Assembly: GCA_029718625.1 (NCBI GenBank)
Contig: CM056380.1
Location: 44,005,689 to 44,069,688, forward strand
Direction of reading: 5' to 3'
Length of the DNA: 64,000 nt
From: Synaphobranchus kaupii
Taxonomy: Eukaryota > Chordata > Actinopteri > Anguilliformes > Synaphobranchidae
The position numbers were made by a program, and so were the translations under genes. The notes beneath the pieces were generated by a model, which worked only from the letters and a program-made list of their open reading frames with translations, was not told the DNA's origin and did not search any database. Below are positions 34,755 to 61,400 of this stretch, piece after piece (the stretch's first letter is position 1; every line of letters starts with the position of its first letter).

Positions 34755-37700
34755 TGTGTAGCACAGGCCAGAGTTTCGATTAAAAAACGAGCACTAGGGG
34801 TAAAGAATGTAAAGAGAAATGATCTAGCGGGTAACTGGATACAACATTTTGCTCAAGTTAATTCTATCAGTTTAGTTTAAAGGCTACCACACAAGGTGCA
34901 CTCTAGCACTGCAACTGTTAACACTTGTGGTCAGACGCTGCAATGTTTAATACAGGTAAAGATCAGACACAAAGTGAATTCAAGGGAATGCAAAAAAAAA
35001 AACTGACAAGGCCCTCTGCGGACAAAAAAAGAGAAAATGTTTGCAAAGCATGTATTATGTTTATAAATCATTCACACAATGCACAGCATATTATCTTACA
35101 TGTAGGCTAAATGTTTCCACAGTAGGCTACCCATCGAGTAGGCTAATTGGTTCATTACGATAGCCTATATTCCTGCCCAAAAGATAAATCTTCCCTTTCA
35201 AAACAAAACAGATCGAGCTGTTGGCAACTAATAGGAACCCGTAAATTGGATATCAGGGTCCGGGATATGGAATAAATCCTCATTCGGCTTCAATCCTATT
35301 GATCGATCGCTGCACTGACGTTATTGGTCCAGAACATTCTTGAAGTTAATTAATTATCCTGTGTAGTCTACTAATGTGTTTTGCGTTTTCCCTGTGACCC
35401 CAGTGATGTAATTTTAACACTCGTCTCGTACCCACAAACTTAAATCCATATTTGTAAGGAAGAATTTGTAGCCGTAGAAATTGTATCCATAAATATTTGC
35501 AGTCGTAGCTTTTGGATTCGTACTCTCATAAAAACACGCACATGTAATTTTACAACTTCATATTTTATGTATGATTTACGTGTATGAAAACAATTTTGTG
35601 TACAACAAATGTATTTATGGATGAATGTTTGAAGTTATTCATACGTATTGTGTACAACAAATGTATTTACGCACAAATGTTTAAAGTTATGCATACGTAT
35701 TTTTGACAGCGTTCTTAATCCATATTTCACGCTTTGACGCTCTTCGTACGCAGCGTCTGATCATGCATAGGCTTGCATAAGCTGGTTAGGACTGTGGAAA
35801 ACTGACAGTAAGCACTCATTGGCTAGCAGCACTGTCAACCACAGGAGTGTGTTCATATTGGGTACAACGCGGTGCATTGGGTTTTATCAGTCCGCCGGGA
35901 AGCAAGTTGTGCTAACTAAGTTGATAGCTAGCAAATGCTGGGAATCCAGCAATCACACAACAAAGAAAAGTTCACGTGATTTCTTTGGTGGGATAGACTG
36001 TTTTACTGGAGATCGCGTGACATTTGTATGAATTTGTTTCACGCGGGTCTGTTTTTCTTGTAGCGCTGTTTCTGAATTGACCGCCCTCTATAGCACCTCA
36101 ATACGTCATGGAACGTAGACTTTCTGTGGTTGGTTATATTGCATGTCAATCAAAGGCACCATCTTGTCAAAGTGGGCGGCTCTTTACCGCGTTCGGCAAG
36201 TCTATGGACCAGACTTTGATGATAGGTAATATATATTGAAATGCACATGTAATAGATTTATTGCAAATGTGCATATTATCACTTCAATAGTTCCGTCATA
36301 AAAACATTATACAAAAATTATATTGTCATATTACATGAATTGGGATAGGTATCTGAAAGTAATGTATGCAGCTTTCAGAACTTGTATTTGACGAAAATGT
36401 ATGCCACAAATATTAAGACAGCACCTACTATTATAGGTTTTGTAATAAGTAGTCTGAGCCTGGTGGGGGACTACAGCAGATTTCCTGTGACCGTTTGCTT
36501 CTGGTGTCACTTCTGTTCCAAAACAGCCCGACAGTTAGAGAATAGGAAGAAGGCAAACCTCAAGGTCAAGTTCCACACCGTCAGGAAGCGCTCGCTCCGA
36601 GTTGGGAACACCGGCCTAAACTAACGCGTTCCAGAGCCTCAGTCCTTTTACGAACGTCTGTCCCAGCTTGTCAGACACATGGTGTCCGGAGACTTCCTGA
36701 ACGGGACAGGAAAAGACGTCTGTGGGGAAGCCTGCTGGATTTGGCAGGGAGGGATAATAATCTTACGCAGAAGACCTGTTTTACTCCAGTGGGGCACCAT
36801 GCAAGGCCAAGTCTACAAAAATCAGGAGAAACTAAGCAGGCACATGTAGGGCTCACAGTATGCTATACCCTAATGGGGGTAATACATGGAGTGAATCTTA
36901 TAGGTTTATTCTGATTAAAACCGGTTCACAATATGTAGCATTTTTCATGCAGTGAATGTTTTATAACCACAGTTCAAGAAAAGATTAAATTCTTACTACA
37001 CTGACTCTCTTTACGCAAACCACACAAGCAAACCACACATATAAACTGCTCTGGTTTATTGTTGCGGCTCATTGCTCGTTCTGGCACTCTTCTTCCACCT
37101 CTCTTCTTCCTCACTTTCATCTCCCTGTTGGCATCGTTCCCAGGCCGTATCTGAGGGTCTCCTACATGGCCTTGATGAGCCTTCTTCAGGGTTGGATCTC
37201 TGGTTCAATGACCAGGATCGAAACTCCCTGCTCCTGGAGGTCCACAGGGGCCCTCATAGCCCAGTGCTATGACTGCACTCAGCTGGTTTCCTGGCAAACT
37301 GGACTTCAAAAAGCCACCCGGACATTATTTCGGATGCAAATAGTTCTGTATATTTCCCATACAAACTAATTTATATTAATAACAATAGGGACAGTTAACA
37401 ATTATAGCGGTTGCATGATCAGATTTGTCCAGAGAACTTATTTTGTACATGTAAAAGCAAACTATTTCTTGCACATTGTGTTCTGGGTCGTTTTGAAAAG
37501 ATTATTCCTTCTTGCACATTTCCCCTTTCGCGATAAGGTCACCTCAGTGTAATGCAACAGAGCAAAAATGGTTCTCACAATTTGTTCCGTCCATTTGTGA
37601 AAAATCAATCACTGATTGCACACTTCCTGTAAACGTTGACGTCTCCTCAGCGTCAGTGCCTCCCGAGGGGCCCTGTAGTGCGAGGCTCTGGCACGTGCTT

Positions 37701-38647
37701 AGGAAACCACCACACCTGGGCCCCTTAGCCCTGTCGTCCAGGAGGGTCAGCTGGCCGGCGTTCATCCCGTTTTAGTCTTCCGTCTTTTGCTTCTCCCCAC
37801 AATTTCATAAGTGTCGGTGGTTATAGGGGTCTAGAAAACCTGCTGGATTACGACCCTCTAAGACCCAGGCTGAGGGGCCCGGCTGTAAATCATCGATCAG
37901 AACAATGGGCCCCCATATATCACTGTGTAGCTCAGAGCCCCTGACCGTTTGTTTTTTTAATCTCCAGATGCAGGCTCTGGGCTTCTGTGAGATGTTTAAT
38001 GGGTTCATTGTGCTTAAGATGAGAGGTAGCAGCACATTCCGTTACTATTCAAACCAACCCCATCAGACTTGAGTGCATTTTAAAAAAGCACAACCGCAGG
38101 TTTTACAATACAAATGTGTCCTCTTCTGTGTGTCCAATATTTTAATGTACAATAATGACTGAGAATTGAAGGGTAATAATACTCATTATAATAAAACAAA
38201 ACTTTTAGACAGAACCATAATACTTATGACACTCAGCAGACTTTAAAAGTTTTTTTTTATACTTACAAATCCTTCCAAAGTTTTACTTACAGTACTTGAA
38301 CTATACGCCATACAGCCTATGCAACACTGCCAAAGGCATGTCCAAACTCCTGCCATAACCAGCCATACAGCTCTTAACAAATGTCAAAACAGTGTCATAA
38401 TGTAAGTTATACAATACATTTTATAAAACACAATTCAAAATAACTTACAAAATTCTCGCTGAATACATTATGAATGTTATGATATCTGTTGCAAGCTGTA
38501 ATGCAATGTTATGACTGGTTGTGTCAGGTGTTATGCCTTACTTGCCTTATGAGTCATGTATATTATTTTATACTTGAAGTATGATTGAAGATTTCACAAT
38601 ATAACATTTGAATAATATTTACATTTTACCAGAGCAGTGACCTTTGC
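34755..38647. other. Spacer without a supported gene
   Basis: Apart from the 52-bp tandem pair, no recognisable element was found. Two GC-richer patches (36480-36850 and 37600-37760) have open frames on both strands (for example 37544-37765, minus), but no splice pattern or family match supports coding. Confidence 0.5.
35598..35701. repeat. Two tandem copies of a 52-bp unit
   Basis: GTGTACAACAAATGTATTTA starts each copy (35598 and 35650), and both end CATACGTATT, with a handful of substitutions. The surrounding 35.4-35.8 kb has related ACGTATT and CATACG motifs, suggesting an old, unclassified repeat. Confidence 0.75.
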
Positions 38648-39030
38648 TGTGTCCAAATCAGCACCCTTCCATACTATTGAGTAGGCGTGTTGAACAGACA
38701 GGACGGGAAAGGGGTTAAGTAGGCAAAATTTTCTCTAAATGCGGTATATGTAAAACCCCCATATGATATACATTTTGGTCACGTAAATATGTTGCGCAGC
38801 TTCATTTTAAAAAATGAGGCGCAGTTTCGCTGACGTTTTCCTTCAATAACAACAAAAACAACACTTGGGCGCGTAAGGGTGGGATGTCTTACTACACTTC
38901 CACAATATGGTTGAAAAATAGTATGGAGGATATTTTTTTGCATACTGCACATCACTTACTAAACAGCACACAATTGCCAGTACACAGGAGACAGGACACA
39001 GTAGATAGGGCTTTGATTCGGACACAGCCC
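38648..39030. mobile_element. GTGTCC-type MITE, longest copy
   Basis: Ends are GCTGTGTCCAAATCA and TGATTCGGACACAGC, about 380 bp apart. The interior shares AGTATGGAGGATA and GACACAGTAGATAGGGCT with the copy in prkg2 intron 11. The inverted ends and absence of coding suggest a hAT-type MITE; a target duplication was not clear. Confidence 0.7.
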
Positions 39031-39765
39031 TTGGTTATCAGAAGCATCTGGTTAAGTTCGCAAAATTTCACCCATTTCCTGTTTGAAACTTTTCCCTGAT
39101 TCCATCACCTGTAATAGTGTGATACCACTTCTTCCCAGAAGGTGTCACTAAGGATCACAGCCACCCAATCATCATCATAAACAACTGATTGAAGACTTCT
39201 GTGTAAAGATGAATTGGCTTGGATATAGCACAGTGTAGAAACAGGAAACATTGTATACATGGCCAGGAGAGCCCAAAAATAGAATATTTCAGGGTACCCG
39301 CATTTCATTGTTGCTCTAATATTATCAATGCTTTTTATTCATTCATAATTAATTCTGTGATTTTGGAGATTACTGTCTTTTCGTCTATTTGGACCTTTAC
39401 TCAGGAATTACTCAGGAACCCCATGGACTTTGCTGCCATCTGTGCAGTGTTTAACGACACAAATCCAGTGTGTACGGTGTAGTTGTGTGTGTGTAGTTGT
39501 GGGTGGCCTTCAGACCACAGAGCAGGACCAAAGAGTGACTGCATGCTGAGGGTTTCTACCAAGCATTTATTTGTTTATTGCCATGTTTATTTGACATGGA
39601 CAATATTCATGCTTTAACACAAAGGTGAAAATAAAGCTACGTATTTTCACAGCTGGAAAGAAAATCCACAGACAACAACAATTTTAAACATGATATAGAC
39701 CTAACAATTAAGCAATTATAGCAAAAATATCTGCATTAAATTTTAAAAAGTTGTCCCAATTTATT

Positions 39766-40613
39766 ACAAGTGAATGACCCCCTCTTGCGTCCAGCTGCAG
39801 AGACTCGTCCATCTTGTACACCTGTGAAATGCTGGTGGATGATGTCATCTGCTGTCTTCAGCTCTGCAGTCTAGGCCAGGGGTGCACAACAAGGTCTGAT
39901 CCGTTTCAGGATTTTGTGCCAACTTCTGCTCTTAATCATTTGATTAACTCAATCATAACTAGATCGGACATTTGTGTAAGCCCAGCCGCAGACTGTACGT
40001 GTATCCTAAAGATTTCACTGTGCTCAAGTACAGCAGTGAACCAGCGCAGTTTATAGAACTGTCGGAGAACTGAAACTAAGGTAATTGGTTGGAAGAAAAA
40101 CCAGCACGTAGACCGGCCCTCCAGGACCAGAGTTGTACACCCCTGGTCTAGGCACTGTGCCCTAGGCAATTAGCTGATCCACTTTTCCCAAAGGAAATAT
40201 GTACTACCCCCCCCCCCCCCCCCCCCAACCAGTTTAATCTGATATTGATTAGCAGCATCCAGTACGGATTGAACATTATCACTGTTGACGGAAATATGTG
40301 TCACATGGATGAACTCCACAAGGAACCCAGTGGTTTCCGGCTCAGCACTCTTTAGTTCCACCTCATGGGACGTTGACTTCAGCACATTGGTGGTAAACAT
40401 CAGGGAGAAGAGGTGACTGGCAGCAGCAGGAACCACAATATGAGCGGGAATAGGTCTCCCCTGGACCGGCAGGCTGAGGTCACACAGAGTGCTCTGTTTT
40501 TGTAAGTTATTCATGACGCCCCTTATACACGAGAGCAGCCTGTATTCTTCTTTGGCTGCATGCTCCTCACTCTTCTTACAGCTTGACATTTTCTCCGCTG
40601 ACAAAGAAGACAT
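39766..40613 (-). pseudogene. klhl7-derived intronless pseudogene (BTB and start of BACK region), disrupted
   Basis: The minus strand from an ATG at 40613 encodes a BTB domain: MNNLQKQSTLCDLSLPVQGR, IPAHIVVPAAASHLFSLMFT, and VNSDNVQSVLDAANQYQIKL. This is close to kelch-like protein 7, a Cullin-3 substrate adaptor. The frame is broken by a 20-base C run (40207-40226) just after the BTB domain. It then resumes in degraded form (CLDC, TADDIIHQHFT, VYKMDESLQLD), cut by a hAT MITE at 39877-40145. Homology fades near 39766, so the BACK domain is incomplete and kelch repeats are absent. The lack of introns suggests a processed retrocopy. The first 100 codons are still open. Confidence 0.8.
39877..40145. 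mobile_element. hAT-type MITE inserted in the klhl7 pseudogene
   Basis: The 269-bp element has ends CAGGGGTGCACAAC and GTTGTACACCCCTG and is flanked by a perfect 8-bp duplication GTCTAGGC (39869-39876 and 40146-40153). CAGGGGTG ends with 8-bp duplications are typical of hAT elements. Removing it rejoins the degraded pseudogene homology. No transposase is encoded. Confidence 0.88.
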
Positions 40614-41375
40614 AGCGGACTATACTTACTGACACTAATTTGACTGAGATGAATTGTTTATGATGATGATATATGCGCTATATAAAAAATATTGATTCGA
40701 TTTGATTTGATAATGATGAGCTGTGAAAAACTTCAGCCGCCTCTGATGCACTGGTAGATGTCTAACATTTCGGTGAAATGTTTTACTGCTATACGGTTAG
40801 CAACAAAGGACAGTTGTTAATTTCTCTATTTCAAGAGATAAATTAATGACACATGTATTATTACTCTGAAACCATACAACGCCGAGCGAGTTTGCTGATG
40901 CTTTTTTAATTTCTCTGAATCCAATACCTAATCAAGTTCATCATTACAACATCCACTAGTTTGAGAAAACACAGAGAAAAAGGTTAATGAGAAATGAGGA
41001 AGATGATGAATGTTGCCAATTCTAATTACTCAGCAGTCCACCATTTGTGATGCAGTCTTTGTACATATATGATTTAATCTTCATTTGCACCTGACACAGG
41101 CAGATAACTGGGCACCCGATTGACTAGAGGAGTCACATTTGCAATGATGAGACAGAGACCAAATCTGTAGACACTTAAACGATTACTTTAAAAAAAAACT
41201 CTCTTTAATTTGTCCTTTAGCTGTCTGAATATTTTCTTAATTACTCTTCTAACGTGTAAAATTTTTTAAACCATGTATTGTTTTTATATATTTCATGCTC
41301 TTACATTGCATAGAATTTTATGGACCTTCTTTTTATGTTCCATTTTTTTGTTCAATCTGTATTCTTATTTTAACC

Positions 41376-41437
41376 TGTATTTTTATGTGAAGCACCTTGA
41401 GCTTCATCTATGTATGAAAGGTGCTATATAAATAAAG

Positions 41438-41484
<47 letters not shown>
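41376..41484 (+). repeat. LINE 3' tail with (TTA)n
   Basis: GAAGCACCTTGAGCTTCATC, then GGTGCTATATAAATAAAG and a TTA run, is the standard 3' tail of L2-like fish LINEs. Only about the last 100 bp are recognisable. Confidence 0.75.
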
Positions 41485-41485
<1 letters not shown>

Positions 41486-43996
41486 GTACAACCCTTCAAA
41501 CTGAAACTCTCCCTCCCTGGTTGACCGCAACCAGCATCACTGCCGGCCTATGGTTCTGTTATCACATTTTTCAACATGGATGTTGAGGACATGTTTCAAA
41601 AACATGCGTGCAAAAGACACAAGAGCAGATGCAGTTAAGAAATATTTCTACTTTATTTTTAAAAATAATTCTGAGTAACGACGCGATATGCACATTGTAA
41701 CGTTCCACGCTTGTGTACATTATGGGAAAACATGACACTTGCTTTTTCATCCTTCAGCTGGACATAAAAAAAATCTTTAGATACCACAGATAACCGAAAA
41801 TACACAATATGAATATAATATGACAATATTCAGTATGATGTATATATTTTTTTAAACTTAGTGTTACAATACATACTGTACATACCAGTTTTGTGTTTGT
41901 ACATGGGGGATACAATTTTACAGTTTAAAAATGATCTCCGTTTACTTTCACTGTAATTTACCTTTTTCTTTGTTATTGAAATGGTATTGTGTGAAATATG
42001 ACATGAGGGCGTGTAACCCTGTTGCCTTGTTATGCAAACCTTGATTAACAGGGATTAAGGCTCAACGTACATTTCTGCGGTGGTCGTTTGATGGCTCCAT
42101 CTACCCTGCATAATGGAATGTACTCATTCACTATATCCTTGACTACTGTACCAGAGTTCTCACTGCCAGGTTATTGAGACTGGCATAATTCATCCAGTGC
42201 ATTTGAGGAGATTTAGCTCCTAGGCAACTTTTAGTATTGCCCATAATTAAAGTCTGGTCATTGCGCAAGACAATCCCCTTCCAAAAAAAAAGCAGTGACA
42301 AAGTGAAATCTGGATAACAGTCAAAATCTTCACTTGGGGCATTTAGCCTGCTGTGCCCCACAAACCAGAACTTTGGTTCCATTATTTCCATACTACACCT
42401 GGTATTTCTCCCACCGATGCCTTTTTTTGAATAAAACTCATGCTGCAGAAATGCTGAAAAAAAAAAACTTAACTTTTGACCAGTGTCTGGGATACAACCG
42501 TTAATATATCTCCTCTGTTCTAAATGGTGGTTTTAAAGCATATCTCAAACGTTCAGTTCATTTGATAAAATTTTTCCTGCAATATGTAAACTGAGCTTTC
42601 CAACCAAAAGCAAAGCAGAATTAGTGGCGAAATGTAGCCTATGCAAATTAAGACATTCCTCTTCCATTTTATCAAATAACTAAGTAAGTCTCTCTGGGTG
42701 TTGTATTGACAGCTTAAATGGGTCTAGTTTCTAATATTGTGCTCAAGCAAACAGGGATTATTTTGCGCCTGATTAAACTGGGTTTAGTGGGACTTAATGC
42801 ATTTCCTGTGGCGAGCTGACATGTAAAACCATTCTGATGGTAATCTTTGCCCAAACTGGTAAGAGGAATGCCTGTAGGGTGTAAATGATTTAAAAAAAAA
42901 ATCTTATCTGGATGGATAACTTGAAGATATGGTTAAAGGGACAGGACGCTGCAATGGCTCCGGTAGCCATTTGGGACAAACTTTAAATCATCTGCAGTCT
43001 CTCTGAATGTGGTGTGGCTTCCATTTATATTTTTGATAAAATAAAAATGCACTTCTGGACTGCAGATGTAGATTTATGTAACCAAATCACACACAAAAAT
43101 CAGGTGGTTAGTAGTCGGTTTGTCTGACTGGAAAGGGCCACGGGCGTTGCTTTGCTCTGTTATTGCCAGTTTCATAGTTTGAATAAAGCGTTCTCTTTTG
43201 AAAAACTATTTTGTGTTTAATACAATCACAGACACTGTCACCTCTGACACTTTAAAAAATATATTTTGCCCATCTGAAAGTTTTTCTTTTACGTTATAAA
43301 CCAAAAGAGACAGAAGAAAGTATTGTGAACACGACGAGAGGGCCATATTAAGGGTAGAAAGGGCCCTTAACAACCCTTAAAGGGCCGCAGGGTCAAATGC
43401 GTGATCTCAGTTTCCGTTCTTTATGTTTCCTCTGACGAAGGCGCTTACAGGGCTGTTTTTTCCTCCCTTGTTTCGTGCCGGTGTATTGGAAAACACTCAT
43501 GAGGGCAAACAGCCGTCCCATCACTTTCAATAGATAGCACACTTAAACAAGCAGGTGCTTCATTCTCGAAATACACGTTTATAAAATGATACATTTGCAA
43601 AGGACGCACTTATTATGTTCTCATACATCGACTTGTTTTTACATTTGTTTTGAGGACACACATTAGCACTGTACAATCGGTCGGTTTTCTTTGCAGTTGG
43701 TCCAAAACATTAATGCACAATTGAGCCAGACAGAATTTGAGAAGGAAAGCTCATTCACCTTAAGATGAGAACATCAGATTACAGAAATATGCTCCCAGAT
43801 GTGTAAAAACAAACCGCGGAATAAAGTGCATGATCCAACTGGTGGTATGGAAGCTTCTTAAAGATCAATATAGAATCAGATCCGCATGTCTCCAATTACC
43901 AACAAATGTGGCGGGTTTTTAGTTAATCTATTATTGTTTTACTTTATCAAAGGCAGATGGTGTTTTGGAAATTACAACTGAGAGGGTAAGTACATT

Positions 43997-44048
<52 letters not shown>

Positions 44049-45587
44049 ACATGTGTGTTATGAAGAGGACTCCACTCAGATTATGGCCCAACACATTCAC
44101 ACCATCTATACACACGATTAAAAGTATGACTATAAAAAAATAAATGGCTCAGAAGTAAAAGAGATCTTGTGCTCTATGGCTTATTTTAGATTTGTGTAAC
44201 ACAACACAGCAGTTTGAATTAAAAAAAACATTGACTCAAATATTGAGGACTGGATGTCGCTGTGGCGCGATCCAGGCTGTCCAGAAATACTGGCTGAAGT
44301 TTAGAAACAAGTCATTTTAAAAAGCGGAATACATGTATTTATACCTTCTACATTTGAAATAAACCATGATTTCCCTGTTTATATAAAACAATAAATCCTT
44401 TAATGTACAGGTCTTTGTTTTTAAAAGCCCCTTTCCGTCTTCGCGCTTGGCTTTAAGTCAACTCTTCTTAGTAGACTTTACGTATTGTTCGTTCTCGAAA
44501 AACGTCTTCCTTTACACATTTCCCCTCCTTCACACATTCCACCCTTTCTTTCCTTTGCTTCCCTTCCTCGGTACAACTTGACTTGGTCCGCCTCTTCTGG
44601 GACTCCTCTCTCCCTTGTGGCCCACCCTCTCTGCGTGCGATTGAGAAAAAAATAAAGCAGGGGTTATGAGCTTCGCCCAAATCATATCACCACTTTATTT
44701 CCACAGACCTTAAAATGCGACCCCGTGGCTATAAATCCGCTCCTTGGGGCTAAGGTAAACACTTGTTCAAAGCGCAGCGTGCGGTGCATTGCCGCGGCTG
44801 CAAGTTAGTGTTTCTACAAGTCGATAAAAGGATAAGAGTGCACTTTGTTTAGTTGTCTGATGGGAAAAATAAAGGTCAAGCAGCATTTTTTTAAGGAAAA
44901 AAAGCTAAATCTAGGAGTTTAATGTCTTAATGTAAATCATTCTTAATGTATAACTGCTCATACCCTTTTGCTTTCAAATAATTTATACATGTATATAATA
45001 AAAGCAATATATGTATATGTAAAGGCAATAAAGATTTAAAAAAAACCACATCCATTTTAGGTTGAGGAGATGGCTCTGTCATTATGGAGAAAAATAAAAG
45101 TCCAAAAGTGATAGGTTACTCCATTAGGGTCAATATAGAAGGGTCTCAGATGTGTAATAGCTGTCATGTACGCTCACATTAATTACCCTTTAACACTGTG
45201 TTGGATATATCAATGTACAGCCAGCAATAATACTGTAATATAATATTATGTGATGTAATACTTGCAGATTTATGCTTTTTTCATTTTCACATCTCAAACA
45301 ATGGCTTAATGTCCCTTCTGGGGTATGTCACTGAACGCTTTCCAAAATTCATTATCCAGCTTTCCTTTCATTTTGTGGATTGCTCTAACCCAATTAAAAA
45401 AGCTAATTTTGCTTCAACTTGCTTTATGTATTGCATCATTTTTGCAAAGCTGAAAATGTGAAATATTCTCCTTAGTGCAAAGAGCATCATAACTTATAAG
45501 AAAACGGCCGCAAACAGCATCTGAGGGAAGCAGGTGTTGAAACGCACTATGAGAGTTGTGATCATGGTTTAACTCACCGTTTTGATG
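41485..45587. other. Spacer, probably including the 3' UTR of the minus-strand gene
   Basis: No exon or transposon was recognised except the (AT)n run. The minus-strand gene stops at 45588, so its 3' UTR must lie in the upper part of this interval. Several AATAAA-complement (TTTATT) sites exist, for example near 44686, but none stands out. Confidence 0.45.
44000..44045. repeat. (AT)n microsatellite
   Basis: About 23 uninterrupted TA dinucleotides in the spacer 3' of the minus-strand gene. Confidence 0.95.
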
Positions 45588-58039
<12,452 letters not shown>

Positions 58040-58268
58040 CTGGGGAAACAAAAGCAAAAAAATAAATAAGTACATTTAAATTAAAAAAATTACATGAGCC
58101 AGTCACAGAAATGGGAGCATAGGTTCCAATCCCAGGTTCAAACTTATGACCAATTACCCAAGACTTAATATAAGCCTTTCTACGGTGTTACACAATAAGT
58201 AGGAGTTTCACTGTACAATTGTAACATTTGGCCTTTGACCCCTCTTTGACCTGTCAGTCTGACACAAT

Positions 58269-58437
58269 GGCTGCAGTCGGAATGGCTCCCTATACGTTTT
58301 ATAGTGCACAAGGGAATCAGCCTTTTTGTAGGATGTACTAATTGTCAATGTTCTCAATTCAGAATTCGGAAACCAGAATGGCCAATCCCCTAAATAGTGC
58401 ACTATAAAGTGTATAGGGAGCCATTCTGAATGCAGCC
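58269..58437. mobile_element. Short MITE with GGCTGCA ends
   Basis: The 169-bp element starts GGCTGCAGTCGGAATGGCTC and ends with the near complement (GAGCCATTCTGAATGCAGCC). Internal repeats include CCCTATAC and TAGTGCAC. No clear target duplication was found. It lies about 230 bp upstream of exon A of the minus-strand gene. Confidence 0.75.
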
Positions 58438-58439
58438 AA

Positions 58440-61400
58440 TGTCATATAATAATGCCTTTGTATTATTGTATTATTACTGTCTGAAGCATGTCAGGATTTT
58501 GGTCAAGCATGGTTTGATGGGTGATGGGGATCTCTCTTTTCCCCCACAACTTGGACTGACTGATTACTTTCTTCCATTTCTCACATTTTTAAGAACACAT
58601 AATTCCTAACAGCCCTGAGTAATTAATATGCATCTTCATCGCAACCTAGGACTAACAACATGAAATAACTTCTTAACCTAACCTATGTGCAAATTATTTA
58701 AAAGTTTTATGGAAAATAGGAATTTAAGCCTTTATTGAAACTTCGAGAAGGGCAGTTATTGAAGTATTTGTCCACTATGTCTGAGCATTTCATGTTCTTT
58801 TATGAACAACAGTACACTGACTTGTATGTTTAGGTAGCATGGCTTTTGGTGCAACTGACGATCTCTGTTAATGGCTGTTTTAATGACTAACACATTTTAA
58901 CATACATTTTGTTCCCCAGACATTCTTAACATTAACCTGTCCATCACTTTGCAAGAGAAATAAACAAACCTAAGTGGATTAACTATCCATTATAGAAAGA
59001 ACCTAAGCATCACCATCCTAAATCAACAGGCCAGCTAAGACGTCTTTTTTTTTTTTTTTAACACGTCCATTACTTGCTGATAGCTAGGATCTTGTTAAGA
59101 CCAAAGCTCATCGCCCTCTGTGAAGATAGGGACACCCACAATAGTGGCCTGTCACAATGCTGCGTTTGATGTCCTTCTGAACCACAGTGAGCCGCATAGC
59201 TTTTTTTTGTAGAGATGAAAGGACCAGAGGGATTCTGCCCAATAAAGAAGAATCCATTCTATGTTGTGGATTAATGTCCAGCTCTATCGTTTTTGCATGT
59301 GGATGGAATACATATAATAAAATCTAGTGTATAAAATGCTACACTATTTGAGCCATAGCCACAAACATTTTCCATATCAAGGAAAATTAATCTGTCTACA
59401 TTAATCTTATTATATATGCTACATTACATTACATTCATTTAGCAGACGCTTTTATCCAAAGCGACAATGTTGTGTGAATATGCTGTGCTGTTCCAATTGC
59501 AAAACCTCTGTCCTGAAATCATATGTTGCACAAGTTTTTTCAAAGCATAGGAAGTGAAATCCTTGATTCGTATCCTGGTCGCACGATAGCGGACGTCAGC
59601 ATGAAAATGCTATGGAAAATTAACTGGAACTGACTCTGCGGCTAAAAAGGCAAAAAGGTTGCAGACCTCATAGCATAGCGATGTGACGTCTGGGAAGCTA
59701 GGCCCTGGTGCATCACCCTCGTTGATAGGCACAGTTTCCAGAGCTTTGACCTTTCTTGTTTTATTACTCTTGAGGGGGGATATTAAAAAAATGTGCACTC
59801 CCACCTTCAGACTTTTTTTTCCTTCTGAGACAGCCTGTTTCTTGCTGACTCTCACCAGGAATCTTAAGGTCTACGGCGATTATATGGCATTCAAACCAAG
59901 GTTTATCACAGGTCTAGGTCCCTCATGACTTTCTTACATAACCTTTACGTACTTTGCTGGCAGATGGCACAATTTTACAAGTTGGATTTATGATGATGGA
60001 TGGGCACTCCCAGATTCTCCAAAACCAAAGATGAAGATGAAGATGAAGATGTTGAGAAGGTGAACATAAATAGCACAGCTATTTAAATTTCTCGCAGAGC
60101 AAATGAGTAATTCTGTTGTTGGGACAAATGAATGAGGGAACTACGATGATGCTCATATTTGATTACATGCACATGTATTCCTATGGACTAAGTTGATTAT
60201 AGTTGGATATTGTCTAACAAAATGGGTTTCAGTACTAATTATTAGCATTTTAGTCGAGCAGTACAATTTGTCAAGTCACCATTACAGCATACGTTTTAAC
60301 GCTTTGTAATTCTCTAGTTATCAAATAAACTCCATTTTGGCATTGTGGTGCCCTTAGTTTCCTGTTGACCAGTATTGGCCCCTGTTTTCAAATAGCTGTT
60401 CCACAGAAACAGAGGTTTGCGGTCTGTGAACGGGGGTGGGGTGGCAAAATGAGTCAACCCGTCGATTGTTTTCTGATTTAAGAGCAAGAGGTGAGAACAC
60501 ACACAAAAAGAAAATAGATGGGCGCCTTCTATTTATTTATTTATTTAGCTCACATTGTTGGCTCAAAGGCGTGCAGATGTTCACGTTTCACGAATGAAAA
60601 AAAGGAAGTTTTGAGAAAACATTTATACAATCATCACATTCCAAAGGGGTTCCCAACAAAAGCGGGAAGTGAGCTCAGGTTGGTTTTTCCCACAAGCCTT
60701 TCTGTGCCACTGCCAACTTAGGCCTGTTGGAATCTGGCAAATGGAAGTACGGAGTCTAACAATGGGGACAAAGTCATAAACGACTGTAGAGGGTCTGATA
60801 GTTGACCACAGGCTTCCTTAGAAGGAGCAGGAATCCGATGTGTGTAATGTTAGTGGATTATTATTTATTTTTTTGTGGCTGTTAAGGATGACTGTTGAGT
60901 TTTAACTGTATTTAATCTATAAAATGCCACATGCTTCTCCTAAGCTGCACTCGGCTCTTTTTTGTTTTAAATCCAATGGTGTTCATAAGTATTCACTTAT
61001 TTTGCAATTATCTCAATCACCTGCACTTGACTTTTATTAAAGTGATTACATTTTTTTCACATAGTGATATATGCAGACTGATTCATTACTTTGGCTAATC
61101 AGATGAAGTACCATGTTCAAGACTCAAGGATACAACAACCATGGCCTGATAGTTGTTGGTTCTGAAAATTCAGAACTTATACTCTTATAATTACCAAGTA
61201 TGGTTCCTTAAGTCTTAATATTGACTCACGTAAAAAAATGAAAGGAAACACTGTGTAGTTACCAGTCATTCACCTGGATGAAAAATATTCAAATAAACAA
61301 TGCTAAATTAAAATTAATTGCTAAATAAAGTGATTAATGCTAAATCTACACTACATCATCTTGAACGTAATATATAACCTACATATGTAAACTAAGTGGG

